A program made the position numbers and the translations under genes. A model generated the notes under the pieces. The model saw only the letters and a program-made list of their open reading frames with translations, searched no databases and was not told the origin of the DNA. A DNA stretch of 57,785 nt from Deltaproteobacteria bacterium (GTDB taxonomy: Bacteria > Bdellovibrionota_C > UBA2361 > SZUA-149 > JADZAE01), in contig JADZAE010000034.1 in the NCBI GenBank assembly GCA_020852715.1, positions 1-57,785 of the forward strand, written 5' to 3'. Shown in pieces: positions 17,722 through 27,401 of the stretch. Within the stretch, counting starts at the first letter, position 1. Each line of letters begins with the position of its first letter.

Positions 17722-20506
17722 TGAGCATTTCCTTAAGCTTGTTTAGCTCCAACAACGCTTCTAAGGGTTTTAATTGGTCAGTATCCAAAGCCAAAACACG
17801 GCGCGCCAGTTCGGAATAATCAGGCATATCGAACTCCGGAGCAACTTCTATACTTTGTGACAAAATTGGGCTACCGCTATTCGTACTCCCGGCAAGAAAT
17901 ATCTGCGCTCTTTTTAAGAGCCCTTCCGGTAGGCCGGCTAAGCGAGCAACCTCAATACCATAACTTCTGTCCGCCGCGCCTTGCTCTATACGATGAGTAA
18001 AAATAATCTCTGAGCCCTGTTCAATTATCCCCACGGCCAAACAAAACATACCCTTTTTCTGTCCGGCTAAGCCCGTAAGCTCATGAAAGTGCGTCGCAAA
18101 CAAAGTGCGCGCGCCGATTTTGTCGCTCAGCCATTCAGCAATGGCCGTGGCTATGGCTAGCCCGTCAGTGGTGGCTGTGCCGCGACCGATTTCATCAATC
18201 AGCACCAAGGAGCGATTGGTTGCTTTTCTGACAATAGTGGCCGCTTCGCGCATCTCAACCATAAAAGTAGAGTCGCCACGGCTAATATCATCACTGGAAC
18301 CAATGCGCGTAAAAATTCTATCAACTACCCCTAAGCGCGCTTTTTTTGCCGGCACAAAAGAGCCAACTTGCGCTAAGAGCTGAATCAACCCCACCTGACG
18401 TAGATAAGTAGACTTACCTCCCATATTAGGGCCGGTCAAAATGGCGAACAAATTATCCCCGGAATCCAAATAGACATCATTGCCGATAAAATGATGCCGC
18501 CCAATTACTTCCTCGACCACCGGATGACGGCCGCCAAGCACTTCCATAATCGGCTCAGCTGTCATTTCCGGCTGAACATAATTTCGCTCAATCGCTAAAT
18601 GAGAAAAGCTAAGCAGTAAATCTATCACCGCCAAGTGCGAGGCTAGCTGCTGAATACGCCCGGCCTGCGCCGCTATCTCGTCGCGCAGTTCATTAAAAAG
18701 CTGCCTTTCCAGTTCAATCTGCTTGGCCCTAGCCGACAACACGGCCTGCTCAAAGGACTTTAGCTCAGGAGTGACAAAGCGCTCGGCATTAACCAAAGTC
18801 TGGCGCCTCTCGTAATTGCTCGGCGCCTTGGCAATATGCGCTTTGGATATCTCGATAAAATAACCAAAGACATTGTTGTATTTGACCTTTAGCCCGCTAA
18901 TCCCGGTGCGCCGCCTTTCTTCTTCCTCAAAATTAGCTAAATAGTTTTTACCGTTGGAGCTTGTTTCATGCAGACAATCTAACTCCTGATGATAGCCGCT
19001 ACGGAAGATACCGCCTTCGTTTATCTTAAACGGCGGCTCATCTACTAAGCTCTGCATTAAGCGCTGATAGATATCAGCCAAATCGTCAAACTCTTGGGCA
19101 ATTTCTTGCCCTAGCTCAGACGCGCAGTTTAGCAAACTCGCTTTAACCTGAGGAAGCACCTGGACAGAGTCTCTGAGGTTTCCCAAATCTCGCGGCACAC
19201 CACGGCCGGAGACGATACGCGACACAATGCGGTCTAAGTCACGCACCTGAAGGAAACATCGGCGCAACGTAACTCTATCTTCGCTCCTCTCGGTGAACTC
19301 TTTTACCATAAGCTGGCGCTTATTAATTTCGCCTAACTCTCTACTGGGATTTAATAACCAATCGCGAAGCAAGCGCGCCCCCATGGGGGTAATGGTAAAA
19401 TCTATGCGCTCGACTAACGAATTCTGGCGCACGCTGTTTAGGCCCGAAGTAAATAACTCCAAGTTCCTGCAAGTAGCCTGATCGACTACGGCCTGGGTAT
19501 TTTTCTCGTCGATTTGAATGCGCGCGATAAAAGGCAGGCGGCCAAAAGAGACCTCTTCTACATAGCTTAAAATTACATCCAGACAAGTTAAGCTCTCGAC
19601 AGTAAGCGCTGAAAGCCAGTCTTTGTGCGCCCCGACCACTACTGTCTTAGCATTTAACAAGCGGCTTAGGCGCTCTCTTAGAAACTCTTTTTCCACCTTT
19701 TCAAAAGGCTTAGTCACAAAGTGACAGCTGCTCTGGCGAGCTGATTCTTTGACGCTTTTTAGCCAGCTCAAAGAGCGTTCTACTTTAACGCCATTGATAA
19801 CATTAGGAATCAACAACTCCGACGGGCGCACGCGTCCGATTGACTCAGCGCCGTCTTCGGCGCGCTCAAATTCCTCAATGCGCAGCTGGCCGGTAGAAAC
19901 GTCAAAATAGACAAAGGACCCCGACTGGCGCGCGCTACAAAGAATGGCGCCCAGAAAGTTAAAAGACTTCTCATCCAAGCCATCGCCTTCATAGCGCACG
20001 CCGGGAGTGACAATGCGCGATATCTCACGCTTAACCGTGCCCTTACCGACATTGGCTTCATCGACTTGATTAACCACGACACAAGAAATACCGTTTTGCA
20101 CCAGCTTAGGTAAATAATTATCCAGCGCATGAATGGGCACACCGCACATCGGCACAGCGTTTTCCTGATCACGGTCTCGCGAAGTCAGGCGGATGCTCAA
20201 CGTCGCTGAGACCAGCTGCGCATCTTCAAAAAACACTTCGTAGAAATCCCCTACCTGATAGAGCAGCACATGCTCGGGGTAGCGCTTTTTCATTTCCAAG
20301 TAGCTGCGCATCATCGGCGCTAATTGCTGGCGCGTCATCGCTGCCGCTGGCTCTTCTTCTTTGGCCGTAGCGGCTTCTTTTAGCGGAATAATCTTTTCGC
20401 CGAGATCTATTTTTATAGATTCTGAATTTTCGTTTAGTTTAGAAGCAGGAGCATTTTCATCAAAAAAATCACTGAAGGGGAGTTTTGCTGGGCGGGAAGT
20501 TTCCAT
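17714..20506 (-). CDS. mutS: DNA mismatch repair protein MutS
   Basis: MutS1 ATPase that recognises mismatches. The mismatch-reading Phe-X-Glu lies in GDFYEVFF. The connector, lever and clamp regions follow. The C-terminal ATPase shows Walker A TGPNMGGKST, Walker B LVLIDEIGRGT and the ATHFHEL block. The protein is 930 residues. It carries an N-terminal extension of about 57 residues (acidic, Ala/Glu-rich) ahead of the usual beginning at about LAPMMRSYLEMKKRYP. No strong ribosome site marks the assigned ATG, so a start at Met57 is possible. Confidence 0.95.
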   Translation of the reverse strand: METSRPAKLPFSDFFDENAPASKLNENSESIKIDLGEKIIPLKEAATAKEEEPAAAMTRQQLAPMMRSYLEMKKRYPEHVLLYQVGDFYEVFFEDAQLVSATLSIRLTSRDRDQENAVPMCGVPIHALDNYLPKLVQNGISCVVVNQVDEANVGKGTVKREISRIVTPGVRYEGDGLDEKSFNFLGAILCSARQSGSFVYFDVSTGQLRIEEFERAEDGAESIGRVRPSELLIPNVINGVKVERSLSWLKSVKESARQSSCHFVTKPFEKVEKEFLRERLSRLLNAKTVVVGAHKDWLSALTVESLTCLDVILSYVEEVSFGRLPFIARIQIDEKNTQAVVDQATCRNLELFTSGLNSVRQNSLVERIDFTITPMGARLLRDWLLNPSRELGEINKRQLMVKEFTERSEDRVTLRRCFLQVRDLDRIVSRIVSGRGVPRDLGNLRDSVQVLPQVKASLLNCASELGQEIAQEFDDLADIYQRLMQSLVDEPPFKINEGGIFRSGYHQELDCLHETSSNGKNYLANFEEEERRRTGISGLKVKYNNVFGYFIEISKAHIAKAPSNYERRQTLVNAERFVTPELKSFEQAVLSARAKQIELERQLFNELRDEIAAQAGRIQQLASHLAVIDLLLSFSHLAIERNYVQPEMTAEPIMEVLGGRHPVVEEVIGRHHFIGNDVYLDSGDNLFAILTGPNMGGKSTYLRQVGLIQLLAQVGSFVPAKKARLGVVDRIFTRIGSSDDISRGDSTFMVEMREAATIVRKATNRSLVLIDEIGRGTATTDGLAIATAIAEWLSDKIGARTLFATHFHELTGLAGQKKGMFCLAVGIIEQGSEIIFTHRIEQGAADRSYGIEVARLAGLPEGLLKRAQIFLAGSTNSGSPILSQSIEVAPEFDMPDYSELARRVLALDTDQLKPLEALLELNKLKEMLND

Positions 20507-20537
20507 ACTGGCTTAAAACTCATACTACCGTTATTAG

Positions 20538-20581
20538 CGAAAATTTGTCGGAGACTGGGAAAATCCCCCATCCCCGACAAA
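20538..20581 (-). terminator. Terminator-like hairpin between rpsA and mutS
   Basis: TTTGTCGG (20544-20551) and CCGACAAA (20574-20581) pair perfectly, with a possible inner TGGG/CCCA stem. On the minus strand the stem is followed by a short TTTT. The weak U run suggests partial termination between rpsA and mutS rather than a full stop. Confidence 0.5.
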
Positions 20582-20596
20582 AGGCGCAAAAGCGAA

Positions 20597-22303
20597 TTAG
20601 TCTTTCTTTTGCAACTGTTGTTGTAACAAGTCGCCAAAAGTAACTGCACCGCCGGTATCGTCTTCGAGATACTGAGCGTATTCGTCTTTTTGTTTACGCT
20701 TGGGAGACTTCATGCTCAAGCTGATGCGTCTTTCGGCGCGATCAACTGAAGTAACTTCGGCTTCCAGACTATCGCCAACTTTGAACTTCTCAGCGAGATT
20801 ATCGCCCTTGTTCAAGTTCAGCTGAGAAACGTGGATTAGGCCTTCCACGCCTTCTTCTAACTCAATGAACACACCAAAGTCGGTAATATTGGTGATTGTT
20901 CCCTTAACACGCACGCCATTTGGATAGCGGTGTGGAACTGTCTCCCAAATATCCGACTCAAGCTGCTTAATGCCTAGGCTTAAGCGCTCATTGGCTGGAT
21001 CGATTTCCAGAACGACAACCTCAACTTGGTCGCCCTTCTTATAAAGGTCCTGAATTTCTTTTGGATCTTTAATGCGCTTGGTCCAAGAGAAATCAGAAAC
21101 ATGCACCAACCCGTCAATATCGTTTTTAACATTAACAAAGATACCAAAGTCAGTGATCGAGCGAACTGTTCCGGTAAGCTTAGTGCCCACTGGAAGCTCT
21201 TTAGCCAACTCTTCCCATGGATTAGGTGTCAGCTGCTTGAGACCTAAGCTAATGCGTTGGTTCTCTGCGCTAACTTCCAAAACCACAGCTTCAACAACAT
21301 CGCCGATATTAACAACTTTGGAAGGATGCTTAACTTTCTTGCTCCAGCTCATTTCTGAAACGTGGATCAAGCCTTCAATGCCTTCTTCGAGTTTAACAAA
21401 AGCGCCGTAGTCAGTAACGCTGACAATGCCGCCCTTAACAACTGACCCCGGCTTGAACTGCGCCTCGACTTTCTCCCAAGGATTCTCGTGGAGCTGCTTC
21501 ATACCTAAGCTTACACGCTCATGGCCCTCGTCATACTTGAGCACTACTACAGGCACTGTTTGACCAACGCTTAGTAGCTCGCTGGGGTGATTAACGCGCC
21601 CCCATGACATGTCAGTGATGTGTAACAAGCCATCGATACCGCCAAGGTCGATGAACGCACCGTAGTGAGTGACATTCTTCACTACGCCTTCCATGACTAC
21701 GCCTTCGGCGAGTTTATCAATGGTGTCGCGCTTTAACGCCGAACGCTCTTCTTCGAGAACAGAGCGGCGAGAAAGAACGATGTTTCCTCTTTCCTTGTTG
21801 TATTTTAGAATCTTAAATTCTAATTCCTGGCTGACAAACTTATCTAAGTTGCGCTGTGGACGAATGTCGATTTGCGAGCCCGGTAAGAAAGCCGGAACGC
21901 CAACATCAACTTGCAATCCACCCTTAACTTTCTGCACCACGCGGCCCATAACTGTTTCGTTGTTATTGAACAGCTCTTCGAGCTTAGTCCAAGTTTTAAG
22001 CTGCTGCGCGCGGTCATGAGATAAAATGATATCGCCATCTTCATTGTCCGAAGAAAGCATTAAAACTTCGACTGTATCACCGACATTTACATTTATTTTG
22101 CCATTATAATCTTTAAACTGATTGATTGGGATATGGCCTTCTGATTTATAACCGATATCCACGACAACTTGTTCGCGAATTATTGCTGTCACAGTTCCCT
22201 TGATTAGCTCTCCGTGCTTTGTGGGATCAATTCCCTGACTAAGAAGAGCTTCAAATTCCCGTGCTAAACTATCATCTATGTTTGTTGTTTCTAATTGACT
22301 CAT
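20597..22303 (-). CDS. rpsA: 30S ribosomal protein S1
   Basis: 568-residue ribosomal protein S1, which binds mRNA leaders on the 30S subunit. Six S1 OB-fold repeats can be followed: about 35-105, 120-185, then four strong repeats from about 205 carrying GAFIDLGGIDGLLHITDMSW, GAFVKLEEGIEGLIHVSEMSW, GIFVNVKNDIDGLVHVSDFSW and GVFIELEEGVEGLIHVSQL. Length and repeat number match Gram-negative S1. The gene lies 86 bases downstream of cmk, a common cmk-rpsA arrangement. Confidence 0.96.
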   Translation of the reverse strand: MSQLETTNIDDSLAREFEALLSQGIDPTKHGELIKGTVTAIIREQVVVDIGYKSEGHIPINQFKDYNGKINVNVGDTVEVLMLSSDNEDGDIILSHDRAQQLKTWTKLEELFNNNETVMGRVVQKVKGGLQVDVGVPAFLPGSQIDIRPQRNLDKFVSQELEFKILKYNKERGNIVLSRRSVLEEERSALKRDTIDKLAEGVVMEGVVKNVTHYGAFIDLGGIDGLLHITDMSWGRVNHPSELLSVGQTVPVVVLKYDEGHERVSLGMKQLHENPWEKVEAQFKPGSVVKGGIVSVTDYGAFVKLEEGIEGLIHVSEMSWSKKVKHPSKVVNIGDVVEAVVLEVSAENQRISLGLKQLTPNPWEELAKELPVGTKLTGTVRSITDFGIFVNVKNDIDGLVHVSDFSWTKRIKDPKEIQDLYKKGDQVEVVVLEIDPANERLSLGIKQLESDIWETVPHRYPNGVRVKGTITNITDFGVFIELEEGVEGLIHVSQLNLNKGDNLAEKFKVGDSLEAEVTSVDRAERRISLSMKSPKRKQKDEYAQYLEDDTGGAVTFGDLLQQQLQKKD

Positions 22304-22389
22304 TGGTTAATAATATTCCTATTCTTATCTAACCTTACTTTGGCTTTTGCCGCCGCAAGGGCTAAAGGTTCGTAATTCAGAGCACTCAG

Positions 22390-23088
22390 CTAATTCTGAT
22401 TGCTCCTAACATAATTAATCATCCGCTCCACCACTTCCACCGCTGAGAGATTTGTTGTGTCTACTAAAATCGCGTCTTGAGCCTGCCGTGTCGGGGCATG
22501 TTCACGCGAGCTATCGCGATGATCGCGCTCGGCTAACTCCTCACGCACAGCATCAAAATTAAGATTTTCCGTTCTGCCGATTTTTTCTAATTCTAAAAGT
22601 CTTCTCTTTGTCCGCTCTTCGACAGAGGCATCGAGAAAAAATTTATAAGGTGCATTAGGAAAAACAACAGTTCCTGCATCCCGCCCCTCAAGCACAACCG
22701 AGTAGCGCTGAGCAGCTTCTCGCTGAACAGCCGTAGATACTGTCCTAACTTCAGGCAAGGAACTGACTTTACTAGCCAAATTTCCCACTTCTTCGGTGGC
22801 AATCTCTACTCCAACCGGCGTATCATTGGCAACCAATAGACACTGATTATTTTGCAATTCGAAGCGAAAATTTAGGGTTTTAGCCATATCAGCTATGGTC
22901 TGGCCGTTTTCAGGCACAATGGCTATCCCTTGTGCTGCCGCCTCCATGCCTATTTTACGGTATATTGCTCCGGAATTAACATGTATAAATCCAAGTGCCT
23001 TAGCCAAGTTTTTTGCTGCCGTTGATTTCCCCGACGCGCAAGGACCATCAATAGTCACTATTGTTTTCTCTGAACTTGAATTTGCCAT
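22390..23088 (-). CDS. cmk: Cytidylate kinase
   Basis: Phosphorylates CMP and dCMP. The P-loop is GPCASGKSTAAK near the start, followed by GAIYRKI, and by LEGRDAGTVVFPNAPYKFFLDASVEERTKRR and RDHRDSSREHAP. I place the start at ATG 23086-23088 (MANSSSEKT), 6 bases after GGGAGA; ATG 23092-23094 is an alternative. Any longer in-frame extension would translate the S2 repeat and is not credible. It is followed by rpsA. Confidence 0.94.
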   Translation of the reverse strand: MANSSSEKTIVTIDGPCASGKSTAAKNLAKALGFIHVNSGAIYRKIGMEAAAQGIAIVPENGQTIADMAKTLNFRFELQNNQCLLVANDTPVGVEIATEEVGNLASKVSSLPEVRTVSTAVQREAAQRYSVVLEGRDAGTVVFPNAPYKFFLDASVEERTKRRLLELEKIGRTENLNFDAVREELAERDHRDSSREHAPTRQAQDAILVDTTNLSAVEVVERMINYVRSNQN

Positions 23089-23130
23089 CTGCATTCTCCC
23101 TATATAGCGGTTCTCAAAAGTTTTTTTGGT

Positions 23131-23211
23131 TATACCATTACCAAAAAATAAATTAACTTTTAAGCTGAAAAGCATAAATGCTTTCTACCTTTATCCTAAG
23201 GTAATGGTATA
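23131..23211 (+). repeat. Small structured repeat S2 (81 bp)
   Basis: Second copy of the compact family. Its ends form a perfect 12-bp inverted repeat, TATACCATTACC and GGTAATGGTATA. The core reads AATTAACTTTTAAGCTGAAA and TATCCTAA, matching S1. The inner hairpin is AAAGCAT-AA-ATGCTTT. Relative to S1 the outer stem has changed from TTGC/GCAA to TACC/GGTA, with pairing kept. It is immediately upstream of cmk and followed on the plus strand by TTTTTG. Confidence 0.8.
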
Positions 23212-23426
23212 TTTTTGTTTGGTCGCGCTAACGCGCTCTTATTATCCCCTTTCGACAAAAATTCTCATGTTAACCGAGGTGACTTTTGCTAAAGGGTATG
23301 ATAAGTCTTAAGACAGAGGCGTTCTTTTACATTTGTACTAAGGCAAAATCAAATAAGGCTTAAATTTCTATAAGCTTTATTGCCGCAAAAAATTTAAAGA
23401 GCAGAAAGGAGAGAAAAGGGTTTTTA

Positions 23427-23444
23427 AGGACTGAGTTCAGTCCT
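23427..23444 (+). promoter_or_regulatory. Perfect inverted repeat before an orphan gene
   Basis: AGGACTGAGTTCAGTCCT is an 8-bp perfect dyad with a 2-base centre, 13 bases before the GGGAGG ribosome site of the gene at 23470. It could be a protein-binding operator or a leader hairpin that controls translation. Bases 23212-23426 hold no gene. Confidence 0.45.
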
Positions 23445-23469
23445 CACCTAAAGTGCCGGGAGGATTATC

Positions 23470-24000
23470 ATGCCTGTGTTGATTGGCCTAACCCAGCTGG
23501 TGTTAGACAGAATAGAGACATGCCCCGAGGACGCACAACTGCGAGCCTTTATTCGCAAGCTTTTCACCGAGGATGAAAGTGAAGAGTTCAAAGACTTCAA
23601 TGTCTTTGATACCTTTTCATTTTCTAGTTTATCCCCGGATATCCACGAGCCGGGCACGAATTCAGCCTTGATGGACAACGATACATTCATGCAAGATATA
23701 AGTAAGGCGCTGGAAGAAGAAACGGCTTCACAATGTAGCAGCAGCGAACATAACGTTAGCTATGCTATGGTTTGCGTAACTAGGCGCTGCGGCGGCGGCA
23801 TTATTTTGATGATTTCTACCTTTGAGGGGGCTCTGGTTTTTATCGAACATTTTGCTCACAGCCTCAAAGGTCTCAGAATTGCTGTCTACACTGAGGAAAT
23901 GGAAGTTTTACACTTCAACGATTCAGTCGCCGAAGCGCTAAAAGAACAGAGCTGCCAATTCATGCGTGAAGTTCGACGCTTGGTTTATGGGATCGTATGA
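23470..24000 (+). CDS. Orphan protein, unknown
   Basis: 176-residue soluble protein that I do not recognise. The N-terminal half is acidic (EDESEEF, then Ser/Asp/Glu-rich). The C-terminal half looks like an alpha/beta core (YAMVCVTRRCGGGIILMIST, FEGALVFIEHF, GLRIAVYTEEME). No signal peptide or membrane helix. A near-ideal GGGAGG with 6-base spacing precedes the ATG, and a hairpin terminator follows, so it is very likely expressed as a single-gene unit. The central Ser/Cys-rich stretch (ASQCSSSEH) is odd and resembles a linker. Confidence 0.65.
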   Translation: MPVLIGLTQLVLDRIETCPEDAQLRAFIRKLFTEDESEEFKDFNVFDTFSFSSLSPDIHEPGTNSALMDNDTFMQDISKALEEETASQCSSSEHNVSYAMVCVTRRCGGGIILMISTFEGALVFIEHFAHSLKGLRIAVYTEEMEVLHFNDSVAEALKEQSCQFMREVRRLVYGIV

Positions 24001-24008
24001 CAAGCATG

Positions 24009-24060
24009 GGCCAAAGGGTTTGCATGACAGTGGTTTCTATCCCTCTCCTTTGGCCTTATC
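24009..24060 (+). terminator. Terminator-like hairpin after the orphan gene
   Basis: GGCCAAAGG (24009-24017) and CCTTTGGCC (24047-24055) are perfect 9-bp arms enclosing 29 bases, followed by TTATCTTTA. It starts 9 bases after the stop codon. Confidence 0.6.
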
Positions 24061-24206
24061 TTTAAACGAAACCGTTCGCCCTTTTGGCTGACTACTGCGA
24101 TAAACTCCCCTGCTTTCCTTAACCGGCAATTTGTCATATAAGCCGACAGGCAGTTTAGGATAGAGTGCGAAAGCACTTTAGCATTAAAACTATTTTCGGA
24201 GAACGT

Positions 24207-24620
24207 ATGAATAAATTAATCAAATTAATACTAGGAGCAGTTATGGTAGCTACACCCGCTATGGCTGAAATGGTCACTACCCCCACAGGGCTTAAATATG
24301 AAGATACAGTTGTCGGCACTGGCGCCGAAGCTGTTAAAGGCAAAAAAATATCAGTCCATTATACAGGCTGGTTGAATAACGACGGAGTCAAAGGCAAAAA
24401 ATTTGACAGCTCGGTTGATCGTGGCGAATCGTTTGAATTTCCATTAGGCGCCGGCTATGTAATTCAAGGTTGGGATCAAGGCTTTGCCGGAATGAAGGAA
24501 GGCGGTAAGCGCACTCTATATATTCCGTCCGACCTAGGTTATGGCGCTAGAGGTGCTGGCGGAGCTATCCCACCAAATGCTAATTTAATTTTTGACGTCG
24601 AGTTATTAAAAGTCAAATAG
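24207..24620 (+). CDS. Exported FKBP-type peptidyl-prolyl isomerase
   Basis: 137-residue protein. A signal peptide (1-19, ending PAMA then E) precedes one FKBP domain: [57 protein letters not shown] and [15 protein letters not shown]. These include the aromatic and Asp residues of the FKBP active site. It would help fold exported proteins in the periplasm. I choose ATG 24207 because CGGAGA lies just upstream and the signal peptide begins there. A small GNRA-type hairpin AGTGC-GAAA-GCACT lies in the leader at 24165-24178. A strong hairpin follows the stop. Confidence 0.93.
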   Translation: MNKLIKLILGAVMVATPAMAEMVTTPTGLKYEDTVVGTGAEAVKGKKISVHYTGWLNNDGVKGKKFDSSVDRGESFEFPLGAGYVIQGWDQGFAGMKEGGKRTLYIPSDLGYGARGAGGAIPPNANLIFDVELLKVK

Positions 24621-24629
24621 GCCCCAGCC

Positions 24630-24693
24630 TTATGACATTAGGCTGCAGCAAAGATAACACTAAGCCGTTTGATTTTTGCTGCAGTGGTCATAA
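24630..24693. terminator. Long hairpin, likely terminator
   Basis: Two nested perfect stems: TTATGAC/GTCATAA outside (24630-24636, 24687-24693) and CTGCAGCAAA/TTTGCTGCAG inside (24643-24652, 24675-24684). It follows the FKBP stop by 9 bases and ends just before the stop of the decayed minus-strand gene. U tracts are short on both sides, so it could act in either direction. Confidence 0.6.
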
Positions 24694-24696
24694 GTT

Positions 24697-26423
24697 TCAT
24701 TGAAGCTCATAAGCACCAATATCCGGTGCGTCCTTAATGGGATTGCCCAAAATATCTGTTGCATAACCGACGTTCACACCGGCATTCACTGCTGGAGATA
24801 TCGCCAGCATACGATAATCTTTGTTTGCTTTATCGACAAATAACGCTTGTCCTGTTTGCAACTGAATATTTCCTGCTCCGTTTTCCCAGTTCCCGGTAAC
24901 AATGCCGTTTTCTATTCTCCATAAACTATATTGCGCGCCTTTCATAAAAACATGAATCTGATTACTGCCAAAAACATTTTACGTGCCGTTAGTGCCATTA
25001 AATTTGATCTGATCTTCGTTATTAGTATCGTTAATTAAAATGCCTTCAGGGTAAGATGCTGAGAATCTCCATAGAGAGGCGTCCCCCAGCTTGTAGAAAA
25101 GGTGTTCAGAAGAGAGATGTTTTTTATTTGCACATAATTTCCGTTCGGAGGAATACGAACAATATATCCGCCAGTTGCTTTAATAATGAATCTATTCCTA
25201 TCACGGCCATCCAAAGTCACATAAGGATAATCTATGTAAACATAGCTGGCATTAACAATTCCATTATGCCCGCTTTCTTCGGAGCGCTGAATAATTATTC
25301 TTTGCGTATCACTGGTCCCGCCTTTTTTAACAGTCAGCGTTGTCGTATAAGTCATACTTGTCGCACCACCATCAATAAAAATTGTGCTCCTCGGAATAAT
25401 CGTAGCCAATTTATTTGATTTAACTCATTCCAAGCTGTCGCCCAACTCCGACCATCAGCATTGTTACCATTTTTTGAAAGATATAAAGACCGACCCAACA
25501 GCAGGCACAAGACCGGTGCATTGACTATTGCATTTACCACTTTGCCCATTGAGCTGCCCATCGTCGCAAACTTCACGGTAGAGGACTTTGCGATCTTGTT
25601 CTAAAAACGCCTGCACTGCATTGATGGCTTTAATATATCCGCGATAGACACCAGGAGCGAGACCGACGTAATCGCTGCTCACCCGTATATCAATAAAACT
25701 ATTCTGCGCAATGCGGTAATAAGCCCTGCCACGGCTGTCATATATTAGCCGAGCAATCTCACCACTGCGAGCATAAACAGCTATCTCCTGAGGATCAAGT
25801 TCCTCACAAAAACCGCGTCCATTTTCTTGACACACAGATAAACAAAGAGCGTTTGCTGAGGCCGGCACAAGTAGCCTAAAGCCTTTATTTGTTAAAACAC
25901 GAACGACGGCTGCAAACTTAACTCTTCCATTAATAGATTTTAAACTGCTTTCTTTTAGATAAACGGTAGCTACTTGCTTACGCCAATCATCAGGAAGGCC
26001 GGTTTGCGCTTCAGTTGTCGGTGGACAGGATATTTTCTGCAGATCTCTATCTGCGCCTGACAAAAAACAACTGGTTCGTTTTGAGGTTCCGACATAATAA
26101 CTTACTCCGCGAACACAATCAAAACCGTCGCTTTCTAAAATTTTACGCCTTATTTTAACCAGACATTGCTCTCCCTGGGTATAAGTAGCTTCCTTAGAGG
26201 CACAAGCGGTCAAACTATCGGAGATAGTCGAATCGCAATTATTGTGTCCACGAATAGTAAAAATGCCGGCAAGCCTAGCAGGACCATCAACAAATCTCTA
26301 TTTAACGTAATCCTGCGCACTTAAATCAAAGACAGGGGACAAATAACTATCAGCTGCAAAACTTTGCGATACAAAGACAAGCGCTAAAACAATTAAAAAT
26401 AAAAAAATACATCTTTTAATCAT
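24697..26423 (-). pseudogene. Decayed secreted beta-helix protein with Cys-rich repeat
   Basis: The original start is ATG 26421-26423 with GGGGA upstream, followed by a signal peptide (residues 1-23, ending SFA then A). Codon 42 is now TAG (26298-26300). The frame then continues to a Cys-rich CDDGQLNGQSGKCNSQCTG unit. A one-base shift near 25495 leads into YLSKNGNNADGRSWATAW, a typical parallel beta-helix opening. A second shift near 25406 (a lost G) leads to TIFIDGGATSMTYTTTLTVKK and YVTLDGRD. A third shift near 25050 and a TAA at 24979-24981 precede the C-terminal SPAVNAGVNVGYATDILGNP / APDIGAYEL anchor-type ending. At least two nonsense codons and three frameshifts make it non-functional. 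Confidence 0.85.
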
Positions 26424-26748
26424 TTTATTCCCCGCTATACTCACCGTAAACAGAACACCTTTACTTCATAAGAAAAGTGACTACGAGTTCGCCAATCTTC
26501 TAAAAATGGGTTCAGCTACATACAATGATGGTACCCGCTAGCAGTCTTAGCCGTCAATCAAAAGCTATGATTATGCAAAACATTACCTAAACATAACCTT
26601 AATAATGCGGGATCAATAAAACTCCACTGAGGAGCAAATATCATCTAGTCACTTCCAGACCGAGTCTAGGCTCGGCTGAGCTTAGAAATAAACAACTAGA
26701 ATGTTCCCTCTTAATGCAAGATTTCCTCAATAAGCATAAGGTGGTGAA
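26424..26748. other. 325-base stretch without a gene
   Basis: Between the two decayed genes I find no open frame with a ribosome site. A small palindrome CCGAG-TCTAGG-CTCGG lies near 26670. It probably contains the promoter of the decayed beta-helix gene. Confidence 0.5.
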
Positions 26749-27361
26749 TCATTGAGGATTTTCAGCCTTGAGAAGAGTTACTAAAGTCGCCTCAGCATTT
26801 GCAATCTGCTCCGGGGTCAAGCTTTTAGTTACCTCGTCACGCAAATCTGCGGCCCTCTTATGACCAAGCCGAAGGGAACGAGATAACTAAATATAGGCCT
26901 GTTCTTCATTAGGCGCGACTCCTAGGCCGGCAGAATATAAAAGCCCAAGATTATATTGAGCCTCAGCATAGTCTTGCGATATACCATGATCATTTTGATA
27001 AAGAGATCCCAGATTATTTTGCTCTGAAGAATTATTCTGGTCGGCAGCTCGTAAATACCAAAGCAACGCCTGACTATAACTCAGCTCCACGCTCTGACCG
27101 CTGGCATACATTATCCCGATATAATACTGGGCATCTGCACTGCCCAACCGTGCTGCTCTAGTAAAATATTTAAAGGCTTCAGTAAAATCCTGCGATGCGC
27201 CTTAACCATAATAATAACTTAAGCCTTGGTAAAAGGCTGCCTGAACTTCTTGTTGTGCAACTACTTGCTGAGTAGCCAACATATTCTCCTGAGAATAGGC
27301 TGAACTTCCAGCTAAGCAAAATAGCGCGACGAAAAAAGGTTCTTAGCAGTTGATTTTTTAT
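26749..27361 (-). pseudogene. Decayed Sel1-repeat secreted protein
   Basis: Reading from 27361 down: a former start now ATA, KNQLLRTFF, then a one-base shift in a T run near 27335. Next comes the signal-peptide core VALFCLAGSSAYSQEN, then QAAFYQGLSYYYG and a TAA (27202-27204). Open Sel1-like repeats follow (ADAQYYIGIMYASGQ, EQNNLGSLYQNDHG, AEAQYNLGLLYSAGLG). A TAG lies at 26887-26889, then LSRSLRLGHKRAADLRDEVTKSL and a natural-looking TGA at 26749. Sel1 repeats are short helical pairs that mediate protein contacts. Lost start, one frameshift and two nonsense codons. Confidence 0.82.
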
Positions 27362-27401
27362 GCTTATTATATGCTATCACCAAAGCCTCTATCAAAACCG
27401 A

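Noticed and set aside
23089..23175. N-terminal extension of cmk
   Set aside because: It would translate the S2 repeat and skip the well-placed GGGAGA ribosome site before ATG 23086-23094.
26298..26300. TAG recoded as an amino acid (it interrupts two frames in the window)
   Set aside because: The frame at 26298 also has frameshifts and a TAA, and intact genes here such as the FKBP and M20 peptidase genes end with TAG.
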